Shown: in pieces, positions 11,101 to 23,682 of the stretch
How positions within the stretch are numbered: the stretch's first letter is position 1
Layout: each line of letters starts with the position of its first letter
DNA from: Tubiluchus corallicola
Lineage: Eukaryota; Priapulida; Priapulimorpha; Priapulimorphida; Tubiluchidae
NCBI GenBank assembly: GCA_030141605.1
Contig: JAQGDQ010000769.1
Span: 34,823 to 98,822 of the forward strand
Direction of reading: 5' to 3'
DNA: 64,000 bases
Program-made: the position numbers and the translations under genes
The notes under the pieces: model-generated
What the model saw: the letters and a program-made list of their open reading frames with translations, nothing else
What the model was told of the DNA's origin: nothing
Database searches by the model: none

Positions 11101-12459
11101 GCTTTTACTAAAGAACTGACTCACATTTCTGAGCTAATGATTAATACGTGATTTCATTCCATGCCTGCTGACGTTTAATTGTATGGCGGTCTTAGCAGCC
11201 TAGAAATGTATAGGGAAAAACGGGCTAATGTCTGACAAAATTTCTGTTTATGTTTTACAGTTTCGTGTTATGTTAATGGCTGATAAACTAAATAAATGAA
11301 TCAGGAAGTACAGGAAAGAGAGTTAGCTGCACAAGATGTAAAATGCTGTAATAATTAAAGCTTTGCTACCTCATTTCAAAGGCAGTGTATGGCAGTGTTG
11401 GACAGTTATCGAGGTAATGTCACACCTAATTCAGAACTTTGTGGTTATGTCGTTTAAATTCTTGAAAATAATTTGCAATGCCGAGACTGATCAGTGACGA
11501 CATGAGAGAAATGTTATTGAACAGAGTAGGCAAGCACCAATACTCCTACAGTCATTTTCTCCCTATTGTTCATCTGAGAATATTATGCACAGATTGCATT
11601 TACTCATAGCTCCACAGCTAAAGTTTCTCTTTCTCACTCTTTACATTTTTACATTTGCAGCATTTTCGCGAGCCGTTTCGATAATGGTTTCTCCCCATAT
11701 TTCTAAACGATTAAGGTCATAATATTATTATATTTCGGCAAAAACGGCCAGAACAGTCAACGTTATTTACAACACAAACGTTAATTCTGGTGAAAAGTCG
11801 GACACTGCTTCAGGGAGTTGTATAATAAACAGACAAATATTTTGACTTACAAAGTGTGGTATAAAAGTATTAGAGAAGAAGTAACTCACAAGACAGTCAT
11901 TCCTGTAGAGGCTGCAGCAAATAATTATCGCGTTAGGTCTGTTTATCAACGAATTAAAAAAAGTTAATACAGTTAAGAAAAACTTGTATTTTGGGACCAT
12001 ACAAGAAGACGAACTGTTAGGCCATGGTGAAAATGCTATTATAAAGACGTGATGTGGGTAAAAAACGTAATTTAATGATTATTAGGAAAACATAAAATCA
12101 TTGTCCGACATTAGCCCATTTTACCCAGTTAAACAAAATGTAATCTAAAATACTTATCAATTTTATAATGTAATCCAGTACTGTAAAAAACAATTCCACA
12201 CAACTGGACTAGCACAAGAAGTTGACTTGTTAACAATCTGCTTGTGCAAACAGTAATGAAACTTCCTTGACCCAAGCATGTGGAAAATGGAAAATAATTT
12301 CTGCGCAGGATTCCGGAAAAACAGAAATATGAGCCACGTCTTCCTTATACACAATTTCGAGTAATTATCAGCATGCTACTTGACTCAGATAGCGTAAAAA
12401 TGTGATAAATAGTTTAGTGTTATTTCGAAAATTGATCATTGTCTTTTTCTTCGTAGAAA
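11101..12459. other. upstream region of CHST-like gene
   Basis: No repeat or coding match is recognised. The stretch should include the promoter of the downstream sulfotransferase gene, but no element is distinct. Confidence 0.35.
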
Positions 12460-12598
12460 ATGCGATTAAGGTTATATAATACGAAGTTTGTGTCAAATAA
12501 AATCTTACTTGCTCCGGTTTGTGGTGTAGTTTGCAGTGTTATTGTTTTAGTTGCTAATTATGCGAATTTGCCAAGTGACAACCCATGCTACATGCAAG
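12460..12598 (+). CDS. CHST-like sulfotransferase, exon 1 (membrane anchor)
   Basis: This 46-codon exon plus one base encodes a short cytoplasmic tail with basic residues and one hydrophobic segment at about residues 15-35 (ILLAPVCGVVCSVIVLVANYA), as expected for a type II Golgi sulfotransferase. An in-frame TAG sits one codon before the ATG. The exon ends CAAG followed by the donor GTAATT, leaving phase 1. This matches the phase of the acceptor at 14488, and the split codon becomes GAA (Glu 47). The exon was found by looking for a start, since the downstream exon has no credible ATG. Phase agreement plus the anchor make the join likely, but it is not proven by transcript data. Confidence 0.75.
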
Positions 12599-13745
12599 GT
12601 AATTATAATAACTTGTTCATTTTCAGTGATTAGTAACATCGAGATGAAATTGATGAAAAGTAGTGAACAGTCGCAGTTCTGTGAAATGGATATTTTAAAT
12701 ATCATTAATTAAGATTCTGCATTTAGTACAATGAATTTAGCAGAATCTCATTGGAAATCAACCGTTTACAATTATTTCTCCACCACCATGGTGAATGAAT
12801 CTAGAGTCATGGAACTTTGTGGCTGAACACCTGAAGGTGAAAAGGCAGTGAAATGGTGACGAGTGACTTTGGGACAAAACACAGTGCAATGTTGGTGTTG
12901 CACGAGCTCAAGGGCATTTCAGCAGTATAGAGTGCGCATACTCGTCTTTGCAGATAAAACCTAGGCTCAATACTTTTAATGTTTAACGCTTCCAGCATCT
13001 GTATATGAAAATACAGAAGAGTATTTAGAAAGGTTAGTCTCACAGCTACCCGAAACTCAAACGCAAACACATCCTCAGTCGAACCAACCAAAGCTACTTG
13101 AACGTCTGGGCAATGATACACCCATTTCCTGGTATCCCTAGTCACAAATGTACAAGTGACAGGACAAAATTACCGTGATATGTCAATACAAAAAGCCTTA
13201 CACATTAAACGTATTTGGCCTAAGTCAAACAGCAAAGATAAGTTTGTGCACTCTTTACCACTGAAGTGCAGTTGACCTTGTACAACACCCACAGTTCACT
13301 GTGTTTTGTGGAATTCAGTAACAAAATGGCAGTTCCCTAATATTGACAGTTCTGTTACTACTTACATATTTGTTTGTCTCTTTGTGGAGAGTAGCATAGT
13401 TTCGTGCCTATCAAGATATGTAATCTGTATCGTAAATTGCTAAATTATCTATATAATGCTGTCTTTTGGCTATCTAACTTCTGAATTGTATCTCGCTGTT
13501 GTTTCTAAATTCTGGTAAATTTCTTTGTTTTAGGTGCCTTGATAATGAACAGTTTGTTTCAAACAGGTCGGCAATGAATTTCATTTTGATATAGTTACAT
13601 CTACTTGCCAAATATGCATAATTCAGCTAACACATTGTTTTACATTTCTTTCTGTCAGATGCCAAATTATGTCACCACAGCTCATTGCTCACACTTAGTG
13701 ATGCCTAGGTGACCGAAATGAATTTTTATCAGAAGTTCCTGCCTC

Positions 13746-14110
13746 ATTAATTAATTATGACTGTGATCGCCAGAACTTCGTAAACCGTTAATTAATTTTA
13801 CCAGTTATTACCCATTACCGGTGGAGAAAATAGATACTGAAAAATTTTGGACTAGTTGGGATTTGAACCCAAGTCTGGAATTAGTATTCCATGCAGTACT
13901 ATATAAGCTACCTACAGTGTACACTTTAGAGCTCACAAGTAGCTAAAAAACCAACGACACCCCCTGTACTATTATGGCATTATAGGGATACTTTAGGTAT
14001 CAATATTTTCCCCGTTAAGCTAGCAACTAATGATAACATTAGTTAATTATGACTGTGACTTCCAGAATTATTTAATTACCGATTAATTACTATCGACAAG
14101 AGGTGTACAG
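13746..14110 (-). repeat. tRNA-like SINE in the CHST intron
   Basis: On the minus strand, about 13930 down to 13850, is a tRNA-like stretch. A T-arm with a perfect 5-bp stem (TTGGG-TTCAAAT-CCCAA, 13856-13872) contains a B-box-like GGTTCAAATCC. Upstream lie a hairpin in the anticodon-arm position and an A-box-like TAGCTTATATAGT. Near-matching sequence beginning TTAATTATGACTGTGA occurs on both sides, at about 13751 and 14044, as if flanking an insertion. It is too degenerate for a working tRNA. The exact SINE ends are unclear. Confidence 0.45.
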
Positions 14111-14488
14111 ACAAGAACAGCAGATACAGATCTGAGGATTATCACAGTACTTCACAAAACATCTTCAAAATTGAAAAAATCTCAGTGACATTTCGAAATG
14201 GGTCAATTTTCCGTTTCATAGTTGTTCACGAAATTTCTCAAGCATTTCCGTGTTGTGCTAACCTTGTTTCAAGCATTCGTAGGTTGTGATACAATATCTG
14301 CATTTTGTGGAATTGGGAAAAAGTAGGCATGTGACACCTATTGCGCCTATCCCAAGGTTACTGGATCTTTGAGTAGTCTTTGACTGAGAGATTTTTCATT
14401 CTCGTATATGGGAAGGTCAAGAATAAACAGATATGTCAGTTTTTTAGACCTAATTATTCCAAATTATACTTAATAATTTTCTTTTCAG

Positions 14489-15444
14489 AAGATGTGCAAA
14501 AGAAAGCTTGTAACGATGATTTGAACTCACGCAACTTTATTCGTGGGCCATTTCTAGGCCAAAATTGTTCATTCCGGGCTGAGAAAGTTGCTTATCGAAG
14601 AAAAGTGGTAGCAAAAACAGCATGTGAGAGACAATATTCAACTACAGTTTTTGGTGGAAAATTTAACATGTGGACACAAACATACATTGATGACATTCAT
14701 CGTCTGGCTTATTGTTCAATACCAAAAGCAGCAACCACAAATTGGAAAAGAATTTTAATTAGTTTAATGGCTGCTGATGCAAGTCTTGCTAATGATTCGT
14801 TAGTTCAGCCACGTGATTTAGATGAATTACCAGGATACACACCTCATCAACGTGCCCTGAAAGGTGATCTAATAAAACAAATATCAAGATATTCTGTCTA
14901 CTTGCAGTCATTTGTACTAAAAAAATATAAAAAGTTTATGTTTGTTCGACACCCATTTGAACGTCTTCTAAGTGCTTTCAAAAATAAAATTGAAAGTAAG
15001 AGCTTCTCTTATGAAATTTCACGCATGACTCAAGTTCTCCGAAAACAAAACATAACAATTTCAGATCATATTGTAAGTTTTACAGATTTTGTCAGGTACT
15101 TGGTCGTTACAAATCCAAAACTGTATAACGAACACTGGGCTAGAATGACTGACCTATGTGATCCTTGTACTGTTAAGTATGACTTTATTGGAAAGTACGA
15201 GCATATTGAACAAGAAAGCAAAGATTTTTTGAAAATGTTGAATGTTTATCACAGACTACAGTTAACCAAAAAATATGAATTTCACAACACTAACCACACA
15301 ATCAGGTTAATGAAACATTATTACAGCATGTTGCCTAAAAAACTCTTGAGAAAACTGTATAAGATTTACAAAGCTGATTTTGTCATTTTTGGATATCAGT
15401 TTCCTGCATTTATGCATCGATTTGTAAAACCGGGAATCATTTGA
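14489..15444 (+). CDS. CHST/HNK-1ST-type carbohydrate sulfotransferase, exon 2
   Basis: This exon holds the catalytic domain of a PAPS-dependent Golgi sulfotransferase of the HNK-1ST/CHST8-14 family. The acceptor CTTTTCAG ends at 14488; the frame upstream of it has no ATG and reads through the pyrimidine tract. Joined to 12460-12598 the protein has 364 residues, normal for the family. The 5'-phosphosulfate motif is YCSIPKAATTNWKRIL (about 121-136), the 3'-phosphate motif FMFVRHPFERLLSAFKN (196-212), and the family C-terminal CDPCTVKYDFIGKYE follows at 270-284. All are intact. Family members sulfate GalNAc in chondroitin or dermatan, or GlcA/GalNAc on glycoproteins; specificity cannot be read here. 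The intron spans 12599-14488. Confidence 0.92.
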
Positions 15445-15582
15445 TAACATTTTTTATTGCAATGAATTCACTCACATTTAGTTAATATTTTTGATTCATG
15501 TTTATAGTTAGTTTGAAAGCTCTGTGGGTTCAGTCATGCTTATTGATTACATTTATGAAAAAAATTATTACGCATTGTTAAA

Positions 15583-15588
15583 AATAAA
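15583..15588 (+). promoter_or_regulatory. poly(A) signal of CHST-like gene
   Basis: AATAAA lies 139 bp after the stop codon, followed by a T/A-rich stretch. The position is good for a 3' end. Confidence 0.55.
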
Positions 15589-16849
15589 TTTTAAAAAAGA
15601 CTCTTACAACTCTTTGGTATGCAACTCTTTGGTAAACAACTAATTACACTAAAATATTAGCTGATTGATTTATATTGAAACTTGAGTACGATAGATTATA
15701 GATGGCAAGAACTGAAAAGGCTAGCTAGATAAATAGGAATTTATCATTATTATATAAAGCACAATTTAATATGAAAATACTATTTTTGACTCGCTTCAAA
15801 ATTCTTTGTAAGTGTGTCTCGGATGCCATATAGAAAGATATAGAGATTATCGAGTCAACTGCTACTGTTGGGCATACTCATAATATAATGATAACACAAG
15901 TAGATGGAGAATGTAGTTTGCCTTAAAGTGATAAATTTTAGCATTAGTGCACACAAACCCATTTTTGAGTTCAGAAGTGAGTAACACTTAAATACAGGTT
16001 AAAAATATTCAAAAATATAGAAAAATAATTGCATGTACGTGCGAGCATTAAGCTTTATTTCACATCACATTGGCACTCACCGAAAACTTTTATCTAATAA
16101 ACGGAAAAAATTACAAATTTCTATCCAGTTAATCATTTATTCAAATCAAATTTTCAAGACCCAAATTCCTGTCTACATGCACTGCCTATTGTCATTCTTG
16201 AGAAACACGATTCTGACTAAATGTTCTCAGATTGAACTTTTGCAATTTTTTTACAGTATGGTAAGGTTTTGTTGTTTTCTCATAATACAGGCTTTCTTGA
16301 CTTATGAATAATGTCATTTTGAACATTTGTTATATTTTTAAAAATAGTTTTGACAAAAATCAGAATTAATCTACACAAAAGGTTTCTACATAAATGTGTA
16401 CTTTTGCAGCCACTGCTACTAACATCCATATGTTCCGACTCGAGCTTTTCAAGAATGACATTAGACAGCAGCTGTAGGTGGGAACAGTCAGCTGACAAAA
16501 ATGTTGTAAAACTTTCCTGCTTTAGAAGAAATTGTATATAGCACCATACATAATAACAGGCTACAAATGAAAATTCTGTTGGACGTCACAAACCACCTCT
16601 ATCTACTGAGGAAAAAAGGGGATCCATAACAGGAACTGTAGTTAAGTCAAATAGATCCTCATCATATTAGAGGTTGTTGAGATTAAATAAAACTAATGCA
16701 GTCATTACGTTTCGAGGCACTTGCTGCAACTTTAGCTGCATAACCACTTTCAAAATAAATCAACTTTAAAAACTTTTATGATATCTGAAACTATGAGAAT
16801 TCCACAGTTATCATTGATACTTGTGTTACAAGCACTGAATCGTTTTGAT
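15589..16849. other. intergenic, nothing recognised
   Basis: This is AT-rich. A 92-codon open frame at 16033 has no start context or motif and overlaps frames on the other strand, so I do not call it. Confidence 0.4.
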
Positions 16850-17475
16850 ATCTCAGATATTTTTAAATCATTAAATTTTACAAGTGAAGATATCTTAATG
16901 CTCTTTTCAGATGGCAAAAGCTGCCGAACAGATATAAAATGATTTCCGCCATCTACCTATACCAGCCAAAGCATCTCTCTATAGGATCACTCTGCAAGTT
17001 ACCAGTTAACAAATACTCAAAGTCTGGAATATTGCAGAAGATATAGTTTGACAAAGCATGTTTGAGTCACAGCAGTTAATGTTTCACGTGATAAAACTGG
17101 GTCCCACAATTTGCAAGATTCTGCAAAATCTTCAATGTATTTTAGCTTTGCATTTTGAGCAGTTGTAACATGTTCGATGTAACCGTTTGATTTTTTAATC
17201 CATCTGTACGTTTCTTTAACATTTAAGTTGTACTAATAATTTCTTGCACGTTGAAAAAACTCTGCAGTCTGTCTCCAATCTGGTTTATCTAGTGAATCAA
17301 CAGACTTTGTTACAAAGTCGTCCTCAACAAAGTAGAGTAAACAAATTCTGGGTGAGTGTTCGGTGGTCGAGCAGTATGCGCGTGCTTGGCTTAGCTCTGT
17401 AAACATGTTATTTTGCAGACTGTACCTTTCTACTGGCTTCGCTAAATTATGAGCTAACCGCCGAATCAACGAGTG
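16850..17475 (-). mobile_element. P-element/THAP9-like transposase relic
   Basis: Reading the minus strand from 17469, a frame contains SLDKPDWRQTAEFFQRARNY, a stop, then KLKYIEDFAESCKLWDPVLS. After further stops and a frame change come landmarks equivalent to LTGNL-SDPIERxxGWY and ISVRQLLPSEKSIKISSLVKF. The last block resembles the conserved C-terminus of P-element and THAP9 transposases. At least three stops and probable small indels break the frame. No N-terminal THAP domain or terminal inverted repeat was seen. The family call rests on my recognition of the C-terminal motif. Confidence 0.55.
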
Positions 17476-17584
17476 GCAATGTAAAGTTATCGGAATTGTT
17501 TTAGCATAAAATTATTAATTATTTCATTACTATAACGTTGGCAGTATTGGAAATTATACACAGTATACCACAGAATACGATTGA

Positions 17585-20500
17585 ATGATGTCTACCACAG
17601 GATACGATACACATCTCCCTGATGAACTAATTATTAGTGAGATTTGTAACTTGGACGTCAGCAAAGAAATTAAGCAGATGCTTCAGACTCCTGAAATTTT
17701 ACAAGCATTTTCAACGGTTGTGAGTTCATTGGTTCCTAAAATTACTATGAAGCAGATCGAGGAGGAGTTGGTATAAATGCGTAAAGAGATTAAATACCTT
17801 CGTCAAAAGACCAATAACTTGGAGCACTACAGGAGAAGATGCAGTGTTAGATTTTTTGAGATGCCTGAAAGAGAAGATGAAAACGTTACTGAAATGGTGA
17901 TGAACTTTTGAAACGAAGTTCTTCAATTAGATCATATAAAGACGGAATCTATTGAGAGGAGCCATCGCACTGGGAAAGCAAGAGATGGTAAGCACAGAGC
18001 GATATTAAGCAATTTCATTCGTTATGATTATAAGCGGGGCGTGATTCTTGCAGTTAGAAATCTTATAAAGGAATGCCTTATCTAAAAGTGTACGAGGACT
18101 TAACCAGATCAAACATGGAAGTGGTTCGAAAAGCCCTAAAGTTACGCGACAAAAAGAAAGTCCATAGTGATTGGACGGCCTGACGGAAAAGTAATGATTA
18201 AGAACAATAGCAATAGAATCGTCTCTATAAATAATTTGTCCGAGCTGCGTGAAGCATTTAGAGACGATGCGTTTGAATCATGTATTGTAGAACAAAGCGC
18301 CCTCAACTGCTTCAAATAAGCTGCCACGAAGTGACATGAGGTGTATTGGGATGTCCGCCAGTGAGTCATTAAGTCTACCACACCATGGATAGCTGCTGGG
18401 GTTCGTCAACGTCAATCTTGCGGAAACCACCGACTTCTTAGAAGCCTCTACAATCTACTCGTCACTGTTCAGTTGGAGTACCAGTAAAGTACTTTTTCGG
18501 ACTTTGCCTACTTTTAGTGAATTGTCTCTCTTGGGTAAGCCATATAAAAGCAGCATATTATTATTTTTCCTTTCTTACTTAAGTAATAACCTTATGTTGC
18601 GCTTGACATTATTTTGAATTTGATACCGTATAGATACGTGTAATTTGTTGGTGTATGGTTAGTAGTCATAATATTCAGTGTTTAGAATGATTATATTCAG
18701 AATTTGATGACTGCAAAATTTGCTGTAGAAATCGACGCATTAATTTAAAAACATAGACAGTACTTTTGTAGTTTACTGTAATTTACTAATATTACTGGAG
18801 ATTGGCCCGCTTAAAAATTATATCCCTATAGGCATCACTATCAGCTGGTATGTATTAATATAAGCATGCAAGATTATAGTGATATAAAACTACCTGCAAA
18901 CCTCTGTATATAGATTTAAAGTTAACCTTGGAAGTATTGTACTAGTTGTCTGGTATACAATAATTCTGACCTTGCACGCGTTAAACGATGTGTGAAATCT
19001 TTAACTTCGGTAATTTGTTGTGTCTGTGTAACACACACACATATATATATATACATTTGTAGAAATGTAATCTGTTTACACGATGTATATATAAATATAT
19101 AGATATTTAGTTATATATATTGTAACTCAATTAACCCAATTAGGCATTCAAGCATGTAAAGCAATCCCTGTATCACCATATGGACATGGCTAGGAACAGG
19201 AACCTCAGTCACAACCAGTAGAAAAATCTGATGTTCGTAATAATTTTGATACTGTTTCATTTTATTATTGTAATTCTCATAGTCTTGTTAATAAGAAATC
19301 TCAGTTTTACTAATTGTTAACTGGTGAGGTGGATATTGCATTAATAACTAAAACTTGGTTTACAGATACTGTTACTAATGGAATGTTTAATGACTATGGG
19401 AATTATAATGTTTTCTAAAAAGACAGGGGCTCAAGGTGTGCTGGCACTGCAGCTTTTATGAAAAAAGGTTTACATGCAAACTTAGTTTCTTGTTAAGACT
19501 GCTATAAGCACCTTGAAACTCTAACTATTGACATTACTGGTGAATTTCGTATGATTATTAATTTATCGTCCACCCAGTATGAGCATAGAAACGTCAAAAC
19601 TGCCGTGGAATTATTTATCAGAAATGTGTGACATTGTTAAACCTGTCATTATTACAGGGGAATTTAACTTCCCTTTCATAACTTGGTTAGAAAATCTTTC
19701 ATCACCAGACACTGCGCAATGCAATTTATTTATTCACACTGTAACTAATTTACGGCTTTAACAATTTGTTACTGAACCAACTCGTGCTGATTCAACGACT
19801 GGAACTTGTTCTTTCTTAGATTTATTGTTCTGCACAGATGAGGCATTTGTTTTTGATGTTAATGTTGCAGAACCTGTGATTACGGCTGACTATTCAGCAG
19901 TTGTTTTTTGAATACCAAAGCTTATTGTACACTAATGTGATTACATTGTTACGATACTTTCGATTCCTGTGTTTCTACACAAAGTTTGTGGGACAGGTTC
20001 TACAACATAATCCATGAAGCCATTGACAACAACGTCCTCTGCATGGCCTAGCATGCATAAAGGTAAAAAGAAACATAATACTAATTACCCTCCTAATCTG
20101 AAACTCATAATCGGTAAGAAGCGCTAGCTTTATTCAAAACGTAATAATTCTGCTGAAAATAAGAGAGCGACTCTGTATAGAAAATTTAAAAAAGGAAACT
20201 TAAAAAAATTTAAAATAGGCGAGTTACTATTCGTGAACACAGAGTTTTAGCTAGTATTAATCGTAATAAATTATTTAAGTGCGTTCATAAAACAAGATGT
20301 AATGATAAAGGTGTAGCGCCTTTAAAAGATAAGCAAGGTAACATTGTTGTCGCTGATCTAGAAAGAGCTAAAATGACTATTTTAGTAAATTTTTCACTAT
20401 TGATGATGGCAAGAAACCGTCGATTTCACAAAAAAACACCTTCTGCAATTTAATTACATTAATTGAATTTTTGTTGTACGATATGTTGTACAATTTAATT

Positions 20501-22010
20501 AGTATCCTTGAGCGGTTGTGTCCGTAAAGCCATTCAAAAAAGTAAATCTAAAAAAAGTCGTACGCCTGGCTGTTTAAGCAGGCCATTGTTTTCAAGCAGT
20601 TGATTGATGTAATCTGTTTATCTTTATCCATGCTTTTTAATGTCTCTTTTAGTCAAGACAGCCTCCCATATGAATGGAAAATAGCAGAGGTATTACTCAT
20701 GTACAAAAGAGGGGAAAGTTCAGACCCGAGCAACTGTAGACCTATTTCTGTTACTTCGATATAAAATCATTGAAATTTGTATTTGTGCTGAGATGCTAGC
20801 ACTTCTTATTAGGCATAATGTAGTAAGTAAGCACCAGCCTGGGTTTTTATCAAAACATTCATCATGCATACATTTATTAGGATCAATTTATAATTGGACT
20901 GTTGCTTTAGATAAAAAAATCTGTTTATATTGTATATATTGATTTCAAAAAAGGTTTTAATTCAGTCAGCCAACATAAATTACTAATTAAGTTGGAACTT
21001 GTGGCATATGTGGCCTACTGTTTGATTGGATTACACGTTTCTTAACAGGGCGTTTACAAAAAGTTGTTAGGGCAAAAGTTCTTCTATTTATGTACAAGTA
21101 ACTTTAGGATTAGCTCAGAACAGCGTTCTGGGCCCCCTACTGTTTATATTGTTTGTAAATGATCTGCCTGATGTCATTGGTAGTTCTTATTGTAAACAAT
21201 ATGCAGCTGATGTGAAATTATATCACCGTGCTGACACTGGAAGTAATAATATTCGGAATGTAAAAATGTATTTCCTAGTAGTCTAAATAACTGCCAAATT
21301 CAGTAAATAAATGCTCTGTTCTACATATAGGATGCAAAAACACTATCCATAACTATAAAATGGAAAGTACTAATCTTACACTAAAGGACAAAGTGTTAGA
21401 TCTCGAACTCACAGTTAGCAAAAATCGAAAATTTTCAACTCATTGTCTTGATATCTGTGCTATGGCAGATCGTGTAAGCTTTTCAATGCTTTGTTGCGCT
21501 GATAAGCTGCATGCTTACAGTCTACAAAACAATAATCCTGGAGTCCCTACCTTCTGAAGGATATAGATCTTGTGGAAAATGTATAATATTCACGTGCAGA
21601 CTTTTTGCTAGATGTAAGTTAAACTCCACGTCATGCCCAAGTAAATTATAAATACTCAAAATGGAACGCCTAGAATTAAAACGCATTTATAATGATCTAA
21701 ATATGTGCAATAGCATAATTCATGATGATATATCAATCTCGAGTAAATATTTTTTAACTTTGCACCACTTGCAAATACTACAAGAATTGCTTTTAACATT
21801 TCTTCGGCAACAGAGTTGTAAGTTTATGAAATAAACTACCACCTTATGTGAACGGTGCTCCAACTGTAAATGTTGGCAACGGAAAAGTATTTAGAAAACG
21901 GCTATGTCACTTTGATTTTAGCAAAATTTTACTTTTTTATATCTTTAGACGCATTAACCAACATTAAAATGAAAATGAACAACCAACATAAATTTTATAC
22001 TTTTTATTGC
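17585..22010 (+). mobile_element. near full-length but heavily mutated LINE
   Basis: Degraded non-LTR element of about 4.4 kb in the usual order. ORF1 remnants (17585-18320) run in the order LEHYRRRCSVRFF, IERSHRTGKARDGKHRAIL and MIKNNSNRIVSINNLSELRE, an L1-type ORF1 RNA-binding domain. Endonuclease remnants (about 19260-19900) include VDIALITKTWF and LETLTIDITGEFRMIINL. RT remnants (about 20660-21240) include NCRPISV, GPLLFILFVNDLPDVIG and YCKQYAADVKLYH, where the catalytic F/YADD box is lost. The C-terminal LNMCNSIIHDDISISSKYF is near 21700, and the last part is FRKRLCHFDFSK. Numerous stops and frameshifts mean it is dead. It begins about 110 bp after the P-like relic, on the other strand. 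Confidence 0.8.
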
Positions 22011-22647
22011 ATGTAAGTTACTTGTGTGTCAAAGTACGTCTAATCTTAGTTAAGTGAAATATTGGTCTCATATGGCTCAAGGCTGAGCTTCAATTAGATG
22101 TAGTTGCGTTATTTCCGCCTGAATATCTTATTAATGAAACGAAAATAAGGTTTATCCATATTTACTATAACATTGTTACTTTTAAATGTAGCATAAGCTG
22201 AGAACAGGCTAAAACATTAAATTGGGACCAAGCATAAGTAGACCTTGTACAAATTTACATTCAATTTCACTTTTAATCTAAAATTTGAGTTTTGTTTTCA
22301 CGGAATGCAACACTAGATAAAGTCTAAATGCGTGTTTATGTTTATTCATCCGAAACTTTTCATTATTATTTGGCGTTACTAGTATAACTGAAAACCCTCC
22401 TACAACAATATTCTTCAGACAACAGCACACAATATATATATATAGGTGTTCTACGCACGACCATAATCATTCCTTTCACAAAATAGCTGCAAAGACTGTG
22501 TAAAGAATGCGCATTTCAAAAATAGACTAATACATAGCAATATATTTGTTGAATTTTGTGAATAGATGCGTATACGATCAGAACTATTCAGAACACAATA
22601 GCTGCTAACTGAGTTTTTTAAGAGCTACTGAACTATCTAAAAGACTG
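22011..22647. other. upstream region of second GT11 gene
   Basis: No gene is seen. The first part may be the LINE 3' untranslated region. A T-run ending in AAG about 30 bp before the GT11 ATG could be a 5'-UTR splice acceptor. Confidence 0.35.
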
Positions 22648-23682
22648 ATGAAGCTATCTAAACATTACATGAATGTGTTGACACGGCGTGCTTTACAATT
22701 CTTAGGACACGGTTGCTGGTTCTCTTGTTGCTGGTTTCTTATCTGGATGTCTTGGCATGAAAACAACAAATTTAGAGATCAAGTGAACATTAGCAATAAC
22801 AGATTACACTACACTAACCAAACTGAACGAAAGAGTTTGAAAGCAATACATGTGTTTGTATTAGGAAAGATTTCTCAACGAGTTGGATTAGGAAATAAAA
22901 TGTTTAACTATGCTTCAATGTATGGTATTGCCCGTACAAATAACATGAAACAAAGTGTTATGCAAGATGATGAAATAGTGTCTGTGTTTCCCAAACTCAA
23001 CGCTACGCACCTCAGTGATACAGACTTTAAAGAGGGTAATTTTCTTAAGGTGACAGCTAGAAGCTGCTGCTCGTATGATCCCATCATGAAACAATTACCG
23101 CAGCATCGTAATACATCCATTGGAGAGCGAATGCTCATCTCTTATCGTTATTTCCATCATGTTAAAGAAGAAATTCGCGCTCAATTTCAATTCCCAGTCC
23201 AAACAATTTTGCGTGCTCGAACTTTGGTAGCAAATCTGTGCACAGTCAAAGAAATTCCTAATTGTCACGAAATGACAACAGTGGGAGTGCACGTTCGAAG
23301 GGGAGACTTCAATTCTCCCAGGTCAAGTAAATATGGACGGCGTACATCAAGTGTTGATTATATTAAGCGCGCAATGAGCTTTTTCAAAAGCAGGTATCAT
23401 GATGTTGTATTCATAGTGGCTGGTGACGACCCAAGGTGGTGTGTGGAGAACCTTAATTTCCCAGATACAGTCGTTGTTGAAAGCAATGAACCAAAGATTG
23501 ACTTGTGCATTTTATCTCATTGTGATCACGTGATAATGACTGTTGGAACATTTGGTTGGTGGGCTGGTTATCTTTGCAAAGGAACCGTTGTTTATGACAG
23601 GGATTCAGCAGAACCCGGATCTCGTTTTGACTCTTTACTGCGCGTTGACGATCGCTACCCTGAAGAATGGATTACTATGTAG
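22648..23682 (+). CDS. GT11 alpha-1,2-fucosyltransferase-like (copy 2, divergent)
   Basis: Single-exon, 344-residue GT11 protein. A hydrophobic anchor lies at about 18-35 (FLGHGCWFSCCWFLIWMSW). The N-terminal family motif is present as RVGLGNKMFNYASMYGIA (78-95), where most copies have GR(L/F)GN, so the motif is slightly altered. The GDP-fucose motif GVHVRRGD is intact at 213-220 and the C-terminal TVGTFGWWAGYLCKG at 298-312. It aligns with the other two window copies over the body (SYRYFHHVKEEIRAQF corresponds to SYKYFNKWKDDIKEQF) but is about 30 residues shorter and clearly the outlier. It probably has the same general reaction with a different acceptor. No frame damage is seen. Confidence 0.9.
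   Translation: MKLSKHYMNVLTRRALQFLGHGCWFSCCWFLIWMSWHENNKFRDQVNISNNRLHYTNQTERKSLKAIHVFVLGKISQRVGLGNKMFNYASMYGIARTNNMKQSVMQDDEIVSVFPKLNATHLSDTDFKEGNFLKVTARSCCSYDPIMKQLPQHRNTSIGERMLISYRYFHHVKEEIRAQFQFPVQTILRARTLVANLCTVKEIPNCHEMTTVGVHVRRGDFNSPRSSKYGRRTSSVDYIKRAMSFFKSRYHDVVFIVAGDDPRWCVENLNFPDTVVVESNEPKIDLCILSHCDHVIMTVGTFGWWAGYLCKGTVVYDRDSAEPGSRFDSLLRVDDRYPEEWITM

Noticed and set aside
12807-13145. 112-codon minus-strand frame in the CHST intron
   Set aside because: No motif, no partner copy and no splice context; length is compatible with chance.
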